A stretch of DNA of 9,694 nt, from assembly GCA_937871415.1 (NCBI GenBank), contig CALMQD010000117.1:1-9694 (forward strand). The letters are read 5' to 3'. Shown piece by piece: positions 1-6,949 of this stretch. The notes beneath the pieces are model-generated. The model did no database searches. It saw only the letters and a program-made list of their open reading frames with translations, and was not told the DNA's origin. Source of the DNA: an uncultured Phycisphaerales bacterium. Its GTDB lineage: Bacteria; Planctomycetota; Phycisphaerae; Phycisphaerales; UBA1924. The position numbers were made by a program, and so were the translations under genes. Every line of letters starts with the position of its first letter. Position 1 is the stretch's first letter.

Positions 1-46
1 GCGACGGGGGAGGACGATCCAAACCGCCGCCTGACGCGACGTATCA

Positions 47-1345
47 TTGAGCCACATGCACCCTCGACGTCCCACTCGTCAGATCACGGTCGGAGATGCC
101 CGCGTCGGCCGGATTCAGATCGGCGGCGGCCTGCCCGACCGGGCCGGCAATCCCACGACCCCGGCCCCCGTGTCGGTCCAGACCATGACCGCCGGGTACA
201 CGCACGACGTCGATGCGTGCGTGCGCGAGATCAACAAACTGGCCGCGGCCGGCGCGGACATCGTCCGCGTCGCCGTGCCCGAGAAGAAGGACACCGAAGC
301 GCTCAAGGAAATCCTGCCGCAGGTGCGTGTGCCGATCGTGGCCGACGTGCACTTCCACTTCCAGCGGGCGCTCGAGGCGGTCGAGGCGGGCGTGCACAAG
401 ATCCGCCTGAACCCCGGCAACATCAGCGACCGTTCGCAGGTCATCGACGTGATCCAGGCGTGCAAGGCCCGCGGGCTGCCGATCCGCGTGGGCGTGAACG
501 AAGGCTCGATCATCGAGCGGCGCGACAAACAGAAGCGCATGAAGGAACTCGGCCAGGTCTTCAGCGACCACAAGCACGGGTACCTGCTCGCGATCATGAT
601 CACCAAGCTCGAGGAGTACCTCGACATCTTCTACGAGCAGGACTTCTACGACATCGCGATCAGCGCCAAGAGCATGGACCCCGTTGTCGTTGTCGACGCC
701 TACACCGAGATCAGCAAGCGTTTCGACCATCCGCTGCACCTGGGCGTGACGCACGCCGGGCCCAAGGAGACCGGGTGCATCCGTTCGATCGCGGCGCTGT
801 CGGCGCTCCTGTGCAACGGCGTGGGCGACACCGTCCGCATCTCGTACGCCAACGACCCGATCTACGAGGTGCAGGACGGGCTGGAACTCCTCTACTGCCT
901 GGGGCTCAAGCCACGCAAGGGTGTGGACCTCATCGCCTGCCCGACGTGCGGTCGCATCCAGGTCGATCTGTTCACGCTGGTGCAGGACGTCCGCAAGAGC
1001 CTCGAGACGATCGAACTGCCGATCAAGGTGGCGGTGATGGGGTGCATCGTCAATGGCCCGGGCGAGGCCGAGGGCGCCGACGTCGCGGTCTTCGCCGGCG
1101 ACCGTCGCGGCATCATCTACGTCCAGGGGGAGAAGGTCGCCAACGTGCCCGAGGAGGAGATCCTCGCCCGACTCATGCAGGAGTGCCGCGCGTTCGAGGC
1201 CAAGGTGAAGGCCGGCGAAGCGCGACTGGGCGAGAAGAAGGTCGACATCATCCCGCCGGATCCGATCGGCGAACTGGGCAGCGGTTACGAGAAGATCGCC
1301 GCCGGCAACGTCGATCGCGTCGGTGTCACCGTCGGTCGCTCATGA
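47..1345 (+). CDS. ispG: 4-hydroxy-3-methylbut-2-enyl-diphosphate synthase (IspG/GcpE)
   Basis: This cytosolic iron-sulfur enzyme of the MEP pathway reductively opens methylerythritol cyclodiphosphate to HMBPP, the precursor of IPP and DMAPP. The 432-residue product shows the family signatures. The N-terminal TIM barrel has VSVQTMT (about 43-49), VADVHFHF (98-105), IRLNPGN (119-125) and RVGVNEGS (147-154). The C-terminal cluster domain has CPTCGR (C298, C301) and GCIVNGPGE (C333, E340), which supply the three cysteines and the glutamate that bind the 4Fe-4S cluster. About ten extra residues lie between the first strand and VSVQTMT compared with the E. coli form. The listed start is TTG at 47; an in-frame ATG at 56 is equally possible, because neither has a clear Shine-Dalgarno sequence. 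The stop codon overlaps the next gene as ATGA. Identity is very secure; the exact start is not. Confidence 0.97.
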   Translation: MSHMHPRRPTRQITVGDARVGRIQIGGGLPDRAGNPTTPAPVSVQTMTAGYTHDVDACVREINKLAAAGADIVRVAVPEKKDTEALKEILPQVRVPIVADVHFHFQRALEAVEAGVHKIRLNPGNISDRSQVIDVIQACKARGLPIRVGVNEGSIIERRDKQKRMKELGQVFSDHKHGYLLAIMITKLEEYLDIFYEQDFYDIAISAKSMDPVVVVDAYTEISKRFDHPLHLGVTHAGPKETGCIRSIAALSALLCNGVGDTVRISYANDPIYEVQDGLELLYCLGLKPRKGVDLIACPTCGRIQVDLFTLVQDVRKSLETIELPIKVAVMGCIVNGPGEAEGADVAVFAGDRRGIIYVQGEKVANVPEEEILARLMQECRAFEAKVKAGEARLGEKKVDIIPPDPIGELGSGYEKIAAGNVDRVGVTVGRS

Positions 1346-2271
1346 GGCGTGCCGGCGGCGATGGCCTAGCGTTGCCCATGGCACTTTCCTTGCGCGCGGC
1401 CGCGACCGCCTGCTGGTTCCTGTTCATCCTCTGCGCCCCGTGGCTATCGGGTTGCGGGTTCTCCGGCGGAATCGAGAACCCCGCCTTCCCGCTGAGTGTC
1501 TCTCGCGCCGGCGATGAACTCCGCGAGATGGAGCAGACCCCGGTCGCTCCCAAGCGCCCGATCGTCGTCATCTCCGGACTCTCCGACTTCGGCCTCGACG
1601 CCGACGACCTCGCGTCGCGCGTGCGCCGGTACGTCAGCCCCAGCGCGACCGTCATCGCCGTCTCGCCGTTCCGGACGAGCACGGTCGAGGATGCGCGGCG
1701 GAAACTCATCGCCGCGATCGAACGCGAAGCGCCCGGCACGGACCCGCGGGAAACCGCGGAGGTGGACGTCGTCGGGTTCTCGTTCGGAGGTGTGCTGGCT
1801 CGATACGCCGCGCTCTCGTCGGAAGATCGGGCCCGGCTCGAACCTCCCGGTGCGCCGGATGCGCACGGACGAGCGAGCTTCAAGCGGCTCCGCATCGCCC
1901 GCCTGTACTGCATCTGCGCACCCCATCTCGGGAGCAACGCGGCCGACCTTCCCACGATCGACGACCGCGAGGTGGCGATTCGCAACGGGTCGGCGTTCCT
2001 GGCCGAACTCAACCGGCGGGCGCCCAAGCCGGGAGACAGCGCGTACTACGAGACGCAGTGCTACGCCCGTCTCGATGACCGGGTCGTGGGCGTCGTCAAC
2101 GCCGGCCTTCCGGGGCGCTACCCCTGGTGGGTCAGCAACCTGCCGGGCGAGCGCGGACACGCCGACGCCTTCAAAGATCCCCGGATCCTGGCCGACATCG
2201 CGCGGCGCCTGCGCGGCGAGATCCCTTACACCATCGAACCGCCCATCCGCGCCCCGCGCGGGGAGGAGTGA
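1342..2271 (+). CDS. Lipoprotein alpha/beta hydrolase (lipase/esterase-like)
   Basis: Predicted 309-residue serine hydrolase attached to the envelope as a lipoprotein. The N-terminus has a hydrophobic stretch (about 19-35) ending in LSGC, a good lipobox with the lipidated cysteine at C38. The mature part has a first strand PIVVISGL (73-80), a nucleophile elbow GFSFGG with S147, a CAPHLGSN block (191-198, the counterpart of TPHRGAN in lipases), LDDRVVG with probable acid D246, and H273 in ERGHADAF. The triad is therefore complete. The ATG overlaps the ispG stop (ATGA), which suggests translational coupling. An in-frame ATG at 1378 would give a more compact signal peptide and cannot be excluded. 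The product resembles triacylglycerol lipase or PGAP1-like hydrolases, but the substrate cannot be read from the sequence. It is a paralogue of the next gene. Confidence 0.85.
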   Translation: MRRAGGDGLALPMALSLRAAATACWFLFILCAPWLSGCGFSGGIENPAFPLSVSRAGDELREMEQTPVAPKRPIVVISGLSDFGLDADDLASRVRRYVSPSATVIAVSPFRTSTVEDARRKLIAAIEREAPGTDPRETAEVDVVGFSFGGVLARYAALSSEDRARLEPPGAPDAHGRASFKRLRIARLYCICAPHLGSNAADLPTIDDREVAIRNGSAFLAELNRRAPKPGDSAYYETQCYARLDDRVVGVVNAGLPGRYPWWVSNLPGERGHADAFKDPRILADIARRLRGEIPYTIEPPIRAPRGEE

Positions 2272-2314
2272 CCCTGCGCGATCTGACGATCTACAAGCAT
2301 CGGGGAACGATGCC

Positions 2315-2321
2315 GAAGGAG
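2315..2321 (+). promoter_or_regulatory. Ribosome binding site deciding a GTG start
   Basis: GAAGGAG lies five bases before the GTG at 2327. This strong Shine-Dalgarno match is why GTG 2327 is preferred over the in-frame ATG at 2360 or the upstream open frame, which continues through the previous gene. Confidence 0.7.
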
Positions 2322-2326
2322 CGCGA

Positions 2327-3121
2327 GTGATCCTTCCGTTGCGGCTGGAACAGGCCTTGATGCGTCCGAACCCCAACCCGGGGTTCGACGTGACGAGCGT
2401 GCAGGCTCGCGACGACCTGACGCGGATGCGTCGAGAGCCGCGCCCCCTGCAGCGTCCCGTCGTGGTCCTCGCCGGCTGGCGTGCCCTGAGCCTGCTGCCC
2501 CGCAACATGATCGCGAATCTCGGGGGGTGCTTCGCCGACCCATCGTGCGAGGGTTTTCTGCCGGTGGCGTACCCACTGGAGACGCGCATCACCCGGGCCG
2601 CGGCCGCGACGATCGCCGAGGTCGAGGCGAGATGGCCGAGCGGAACGAGCCCGCACACGCGCGAGGTCGACGTGATCGGCGTCTCGATGGGCGGGCTGGT
2701 CGCGCGGGCCGCCGCCGCGGGCCTGGCCGATCCGGATCGACGGGGCTGGCACGCGAAGCCTCTCCGCATCGCCAGGCTCTTCACTCTCGGCACGCCCCAT
2801 CGCGGCGCGAACCTGGCGCTGGAGCACCCGGTGGATGCCGCGGCGGTGGACATGCTCCCGGGTTCGTCCCTGCTGCGCCGCCTCGACGAAGCCTGGGCGG
2901 ACCGCCCGTACGAAATGGTCTGCTACGCGCGGCTGCACGACGAGTTCGTCGGCGCCAGGCGGACCGCGCCGCCCGGCATGCAGCCTTTCTGGCTGAGCGG
3001 GCTGGCGATCATGAGCCACCTGACCATCGGCCAGGAGCCCCGGATCCTCGCCGACATCGCGCGGCGCCTTCGCGGAGAATCGCCCTGGGCCCGGGTGGCT
3101 TCGGCCCCGCCGTGTGACTAG
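2327..3121 (+). CDS. Alpha/beta hydrolase (lipase/esterase-like), no signal peptide
   Basis: Predicted 264-residue serine hydrolase with a first strand PVVVLAGW (44-51), nucleophile elbow GVSMGG with S120, LRIARLFTLGTPHRGAN (146-162, typical of PGAP1-like and triacylglycerol lipases), probable acid D205 in LHDEFVG and candidate histidine H231 in MSHLTIG. There is no signal peptide or lipobox, so it probably acts in the cytoplasm. It starts 55 bases after the lipoprotein hydrolase on the same strand and most likely shares its transcript. The two proteins match in LRIARL, CYARL-D and a C-terminal block PRILADIARRLRGE, so they are tandem paralogues. The start is GTG, supported by the ribosome binding site at 2315-2321. 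The triad residues are inferred by family pattern, and the substrate is unknown. Confidence 0.85.
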   Translation: MILPLRLEQALMRPNPNPGFDVTSVQARDDLTRMRREPRPLQRPVVVLAGWRALSLLPRNMIANLGGCFADPSCEGFLPVAYPLETRITRAAAATIAEVEARWPSGTSPHTREVDVIGVSMGGLVARAAAAGLADPDRRGWHAKPLRIARLFTLGTPHRGANLALEHPVDAAAVDMLPGSSLLRRLDEAWADRPYEMVCYARLHDEFVGARRTAPPGMQPFWLSGLAIMSHLTIGQEPRILADIARRLRGESPWARVASAPPCD

Positions 3122-3126
3122 AGCGG

Positions 3127-3144
3127 GGCGATCTGGTCTTCGCC
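3127..3144. terminator. Possible bidirectional hairpin between convergent genes
   Basis: GGCGA (3127-3131) and TCGCC (3140-3144) are complementary around an eight-base loop. They lie in the 25-base gap between the stop codons of the convergent hydrolase and M24 peptidase genes. The stem is short and no T-run follows, so this is only a candidate. Confidence 0.25.
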
Positions 3145-3146
3145 GT

Positions 3147-4358
3147 CTATCGCCACGTCAACCCCTCGGGCAGTTTGTTGAGGTTCATACAACCGTCGGG
3201 CGTGACGATGACCATGTCCTCGATGCGCATTCCGCCGAGGCCGTCCTTGTATACCCCGGGCTCGATCGTGACCGCGTCGCCCGCGAGCAGCTCGGGGCCT
3301 TTCATGTCGAGCAGAGGCGGTTCCTTGAGGTCCAGACCGATGCCGTGACCGGTGCCGTGGGGCATGCCGCCGGGCCCGTGCACGCTCGGCTCGTCCGTCC
3401 CGTAACCGCGTGCTCGGATCACGTCGATGGCCGGCTGATGCACGAACTCGCCGGTGACGCCGGCGCGCGTCGCCCGCAACGCCGCGGCCTTGGCGTCGAC
3501 CACCGCCCGGTGCATGTGACGGACCGGCTCGGGGATGTCGCCCTCGCGCCCGTGAACGACCATGCGCGTGCAATCGCCGTTGTAAAGCGTCGCCATGTCG
3601 CACGGGAAGACGTCGATGATGATCGGTTCGAGCGTGCGCAGTTCGCCCCGGCCCGCGTGGTGGCAGTCCGACCCTTGGGGCCCCCCGGCCACGATGTGCC
3701 CCGGGTTGCTGAAGCCCCGCTCCATGAGGAACACGTCGACGAGCGACTTCACCCGCTCGCTCGTGAGCGGCGCGGAGTGCGACGAGGCGCGATCGATCAG
3801 CACGCCGCGCTTGCCGGCCTGGCACGACGCAATGAACTCGCAGGCCATACGGATGGCGTCCTCGGTCACCGCCTGCGCCTTGCGCAGGAACTCGATCTCC
3901 TGATCGTCCTTGCGACGTCGGTCGAGCTGCCCCATCGCCGGGTCGCAGACAACCTCGATCCCCGCATCCTTCATGTAATGCGAATAGATCAGCGGCAGCG
4001 TGCGATCCGCGACGACCCGACGCACGTTCGAGCGCCGGAGAAACTCCGCCGCCGATTGGGCGCTGGCGGTTTCGCGGTCACCCGAGAGGCCGGCGGGGGG
4101 CGTGAAGTCCTGGTAACAGTGCACCTCGTCGGCGCGGGCGCCGCCCTGGGCGAACGGCTTTCTCGCACGAGGCAACTCCACGTCGCGCAGGATGAGCACG
4201 CGCCGGCCCGGCCAGGGCCGTGTCGGGGACGGGGGGGCGCCGTCGAACGTCACCAGGATCGCCGGGTCGTGGGGCGGGGGAGAGAACCGCAGTTCCCGGT
4301 GCAGTGCCTTGTTGAGCCACGGCACACCGGCGCGGATCGTCACGAGTGGTTCGCTCAT
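3147..4358 (-). CDS. M24 family metallopeptidase (Xaa-Pro dipeptidase/aminopeptidase P-like)
   Basis: Predicted 403-residue metallopeptidase of the pita-bread fold that removes residues from Xaa-Pro peptides. An N-terminal creatinase-like domain (about 1-145) precedes the catalytic domain (about 150-395). All five expected metal ligands are present: D249 (IIIDVFPCD), D262 (NGDCTR), H338 (PHGTGHGIG), E366 (TIEPGVY) and E380 (RIED). The two aspartates are 13 residues apart rather than the usual 11, matching the variant with a DIFP-type first motif. There is no signal peptide, so the location is cytoplasmic. The start is the ATG giving MSEPLVTI; the frame stays open upstream, but only across the S9 gene's coding sequence. 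No good Shine-Dalgarno is visible. It lies 71 bases downstream of the S9 peptidase and is probably co-transcribed. Exact specificity (dipeptidase or aminopeptidase) is not determined. Confidence 0.9.
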   Translation of the reverse strand: MSEPLVTIRAGVPWLNKALHRELRFSPPPHDPAILVTFDGAPPSPTRPWPGRRVLILRDVELPRARKPFAQGGARADEVHCYQDFTPPAGLSGDRETASAQSAAEFLRRSNVRRVVADRTLPLIYSHYMKDAGIEVVCDPAMGQLDRRRKDDQEIEFLRKAQAVTEDAIRMACEFIASCQAGKRGVLIDRASSHSAPLTSERVKSLVDVFLMERGFSNPGHIVAGGPQGSDCHHAGRGELRTLEPIIIDVFPCDMATLYNGDCTRMVVHGREGDIPEPVRHMHRAVVDAKAAALRATRAGVTGEFVHQPAIDVIRARGYGTDEPSVHGPGGMPHGTGHGIGLDLKEPPLLDMKGPELLAGDAVTIEPGVYKDGLGGMRIEDMVIVTPDGCMNLNKLPEGLTWR

Positions 4359-4429
4359 GACGACCAGCGTAGGCGAAAGCCGCGGACCCGACGCAGAACC
4401 AAACCCTCCGCGCAGCGTGCTTGGCTGGC

Positions 4430-6793
4430 TTACTTCCCGACCATCGGCTTGTACTTCACGCCCAGCTGCTCGAAGAGGAACGCGTACTGATCCACAGTCT
4501 GCTCGATGCGCTCGGCCAGCGGCGTGCCCATGCCGTGACCGGTGTTGCTGCTGGTCCGCAGCAGGAACAGCCCGGCGGGATCGGCCGCCTGCAGTCGCGC
4601 GGTCATCTTGCGGCTCTGCATCGGATCGACGCGCGGATCGTTGGCGCCCGTCATGAACAGCACCGCCGGGTAGCGCGTGCCGTCCTTCACGTTGTGCAAG
4701 GGCGAGTATGCCAGGAGCGCGCGGAACTGCTCGGGGTTCTTGACGGTCCCGAACTCGGTGATGTTGAACGCGCCGTTGGGCGAGAGCTCGACCCGGAGCA
4801 TGTCGTAGATGCCGACGCTCGAGACAACGGCCTTGCACAGGTCCGGGTGCTGGGTGATCATCGCGCCCATCAGCAGGCCGCCGTTGGATCCGCCGATGAT
4901 CGACAGACGCTCGGGGCTGGTGTAGCCGCGTTCGACCAGGTGCGAGCACGCCGCGTAGAAGTCGTCGAAGCAGTTCTGCTTGCGGGTGAGGTTGCCCTGC
5001 AGGTGCCATTTCTCGCCGTACTCACCGCCGCCGCGGATGTTGGCGACCGCGAAGAGGCCGCCCTGTTCGAGCCAGACCAGCCGGCGGCGGGAGAAACCGG
5101 GTGTCTCGTTGACGCCGTAACCGCCGTAACCCCACACGAGGGCGGGCGTGCTCTTGGTCGGCTTGAGGTCGGCCCGCCGGATGATGTTGACGGGCACCTT
5201 GGTCCCGTCCTTGCTGCGGGCGAACTCGCGCTCGACGACGAGCCGGGGCATGTTGGGCGGCTCGGGGGTCACCAGCGCCGTCTTGGTCATGACGCTGCCC
5301 GCGATGCCGTCGCCGACACTGAAGATGTACCACGCCGGGGGCGTGATGAAGGAGTCGATGCGGAAGACCAGGTCATCCCCCGACGCTTTCGAGCCGTGCG
5401 CGACCTCGACCCCTTCGATGGTCGTGATATCGGGTTTGATGACGGTTCCGAGCGCTTCGCCGTTGAGCGCGTAGTAACGGAGTTCGTTGGGTCCGCCGAC
5501 CTGGTACTGCACGTACAAGCGGCCCTTGGCCGGGTACAGGCCGGTCCGTTCAAAGAAGGACGTCTCGATCGAAGCGTCCGAGCGCTCGGCGATGACTTCC
5601 TTGGCCGCCGCCAGCGAGGGCGCCTTGCCCGCTTCGAGCGGCAGCCGGAGCACCTTGCCGTTCGGAGCGTTCTTGCGGCTGACGAGGTAGACGGCGTCGT
5701 CTCCGGCGGGGCCGAACTTGGCCTCGACGATGCGATCGTCCCAGTTCGTCAGCCGCGTCCACACGCCGTCCGGCGAGCGCAGGTCCTGGATGAACTCGCC
5801 GCCGTCGCCGTTCTGGACGTTGGTGAGCGTCCAGTTCCCGGCCTTGAAACCCTCGGGCGCGACCTCGATCACGATCTCCGCGATCTTCGGGTAGTCCTTG
5901 CCGACTTCGAATCGATCGGCCGGGCCGGACGGGGTGTCGGCGCGGAGAGCGTGGAAGTACACCTGCGTGTAGAAGTTCAGGTCCTCGTCGGGGCGCTCGC
6001 CCTTGCGCGGGTACTTGGTGCAGTAAAAGCCGGACGAATCGTTGAGCCAGGCGAGCGATCCGCCGGCGGTGCCGCCGTTCACACGCTCGACGATGTCGTT
6101 GGCGAGGAGTTTGCCCGAGGCGACGTCGAAGACGTGGACGTCGCCCGACTCGCTGCCCCCCTTGGAGAGGCTCACGGCGAGGTACTTGCCGTCCGGAGAG
6201 GGCACGAACCAGTCGAACGACACGCCGCCGTGCTCGTCGAGGGCGTTGAGATCCACGATGACGCGTTCATCGGCCTTCGAGAGGTCCTCGATGTTCTTCA
6301 GGACCACCAGCAGGGGCTGCTGTTTCGGGGGCTGGCTCTTGGCGGCGAAGTAGATTGTGCCGTGATCCGTGACGACCGGCTTGATGGCGTTGTACTCCAC
6401 GCCGACGGCGTTCTCGATCTGCATGACCCTTTGGCGGAGCGCATCGGTGAAAGGGATGCGGTCGAGATAGGCCCGCGCATAAGCGTTCTGCGCGTCCGAC
6501 CAGGCCTGCACCTCCGGGTTTGCGGCGTCCTCGAGCCAGCGGTAGTCCTCGCTGACCTGCTTGCCGTGGTACGTGTCTCGCACCTGGGCTTTGCGCGTCG
6601 CCGGCGCGGGTGCATAATCCGTTCGCGCCATCGGCTTCGTGCCGGACGACGAATTGGAAGCGGCCTTGGATGCGTCCCCGTCGCCGGAACAACCCGAGGC
6701 CCCGAGCCAGGCCGCGCCGGCGGCGAACGACAGGCCCACGATCAACGCGCGAGCCGAGCGGCCCGAGCCCAGTTCCCAAACACGTGACAGCAT
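4430..6793 (-). CDS. Prolyl oligopeptidase family (S9) serine peptidase, predicted lipoprotein
   Basis: Predicted 787-residue exported serine peptidase that cleaves after proline in short peptides. A signal sequence (about 13-34) ends in ASGC, a weaker but acceptable lipobox with C35, followed by a Ser/Gly/Asp/Lys-rich linker to about residue 55. The family's N-terminal segment DYRWLED...AWSDAQN (83-103) leads into a beta-propeller (about 135-510). The C-terminal alpha/beta hydrolase domain has GGSNGG with nucleophile S636, D719 in TGANDPRV (R721 matches the substrate-binding arginine of prolyl oligopeptidase) and H753 in NTGHGMG. The triad is complete. ATG 6793 is chosen because GGAG lies nine bases upstream; an in-frame GTG at 6814 lacks such a site. 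Envelope attachment suggests scavenging of extracellular or periplasmic peptides, with the downstream M24 enzyme finishing the digestion (inference). Confidence 0.95.
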   Translation of the reverse strand: MLSRVWELGSGRSARALIVGLSFAAGAAWLGASGCSGDGDASKAASNSSSGTKPMARTDYAPAPATRKAQVRDTYHGKQVSEDYRWLEDAANPEVQAWSDAQNAYARAYLDRIPFTDALRQRVMQIENAVGVEYNAIKPVVTDHGTIYFAAKSQPPKQQPLLVVLKNIEDLSKADERVIVDLNALDEHGGVSFDWFVPSPDGKYLAVSLSKGGSESGDVHVFDVASGKLLANDIVERVNGGTAGGSLAWLNDSSGFYCTKYPRKGERPDEDLNFYTQVYFHALRADTPSGPADRFEVGKDYPKIAEIVIEVAPEGFKAGNWTLTNVQNGDGGEFIQDLRSPDGVWTRLTNWDDRIVEAKFGPAGDDAVYLVSRKNAPNGKVLRLPLEAGKAPSLAAAKEVIAERSDASIETSFFERTGLYPAKGRLYVQYQVGGPNELRYYALNGEALGTVIKPDITTIEGVEVAHGSKASGDDLVFRIDSFITPPAWYIFSVGDGIAGSVMTKTALVTPEPPNMPRLVVEREFARSKDGTKVPVNIIRRADLKPTKSTPALVWGYGGYGVNETPGFSRRRLVWLEQGGLFAVANIRGGGEYGEKWHLQGNLTRKQNCFDDFYAACSHLVERGYTSPERLSIIGGSNGGLLMGAMITQHPDLCKAVVSSVGIYDMLRVELSPNGAFNITEFGTVKNPEQFRALLAYSPLHNVKDGTRYPAVLFMTGANDPRVDPMQSRKMTARLQAADPAGLFLLRTSSNTGHGMGTPLAERIEQTVDQYAFLFEQLGVKYKPMVGK

Positions 6794-6802
6794 GTGCGAA
6801 CT

Positions 6803-6806
6803 CTCC
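6803..6806 (-). promoter_or_regulatory. Ribosome binding site of the S9 peptidase gene
   Basis: Read on the minus strand, GGAG sits nine bases before the ATG at 6793. It favours that start over the GTG at 6814, which has no purine-rich element at the right distance. Confidence 0.5.
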
Positions 6807-6828
6807 GATTCCACCCCGAGCGGGACGT

Positions 6829-6843
6829 GTGTCCGGAGGATAC
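6829..6843 (-). promoter_or_regulatory. Imperfect palindrome with -10-like hexamer upstream of the S9 gene
   Basis: On the minus strand this reads GTATCCTCCGGACAC. It contains TATCCT (6842 to 6837), a fair match to a -10 box, although I see no matching -35 at 16-18 bases. The 15-mer agrees at 13 of 15 positions with the perfect palindrome at 8907-8921. It ends 35 bases before the S9 start codon, so it could be a promoter element or operator, or part of the leader RNA. Confidence 0.35.
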
Positions 6844-6876
6844 CGCGCTCGCGCCGCCTCGGCGCACCGGACGAGC

Positions 6877-6888
6877 CGGGTATACCCG
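6877..6888. repeat. Perfect 12-base palindrome CGGGTATACCCG
   Basis: A self-complementary 12-mer in the 156-base spacer between the S9 gene and the upstream dockerin-protein gene. It could be a regulator site or simply a chance product of GC-rich DNA. Its TATA core makes it stand out from its surroundings. No function can be assigned. Confidence 0.3.
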
Positions 6889-6896
6889 CGGGACTT

Positions 6897-6920
6897 CGGC
6901 CGGTTCGGGCGCCCCGGCCG
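6897..6920 (-). terminator. Candidate terminator hairpin after the dockerin-protein gene
   Basis: CGGCCGG (6897-6903) and CCGGCCG (6914-6920) form a perfect seven-pair all-GC stem with a ten-base loop, beginning about 30 bases past the stop codon of the gene at 6950. No U-tract follows on the minus strand, so it may act only as an RNA-stabilising or partial terminator structure. It lies between two same-strand genes and may separate their transcripts. Confidence 0.4.
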
Positions 6921-6949
6921 CAACGCTCGGGGCTTGGATGTGGACTTCT

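Noticed and set aside
217..1341. Upstream extension of the lipoprotein hydrolase frame through ispG (684 codons in total)
   Set aside because: The extension is an off-frame reading of ispG. A lipobox signal near 1342-1455 shows where the real protein begins.
1496..2326. Upstream extension of the second hydrolase frame (541 codons in total)
   Set aside because: The extension reads the first hydrolase out of frame. The strong ribosome binding site at 2315-2321 places the start at GTG 2327.
2310..2330. Six-codon mini-frame MPKERE whose stop overlaps the GTG start of the second hydrolase
   Set aside because: It could be a coupling leader, but it has no ribosome binding site of its own and the strong one inside it serves the GTG. 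I regard it as chance.
1444..2853. A 469-codon minus-strand open frame across both hydrolase genes
   Set aside because: It spans two real genes and their spacer, which a genuine gene would not do here, and its translation is low-complexity Arg/Ala-rich.
3114..4490. A 458-codon plus-strand open frame antisense to the M24 peptidase gene
   Set aside because: All five metal ligands are on the minus strand; the plus frame has no motif and overlaps the end of the hydrolase gene.
4359..5009. Upstream extension of the M24 frame into the S9 gene
   Set aside because: This part is an off-frame shadow of the S9 catalytic domain; the M24 domain begins after the ATG at 4358.
4421..6787. A 788-codon plus-strand open frame antisense to the S9 peptidase gene
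   Set aside because: It mirrors the length of the true gene, has no recognisable domain and is rich in Arg, Val, Asp and Ala as expected from reading GC-biased codons backwards. The minus strand has a full catalytic triad and family motifs.
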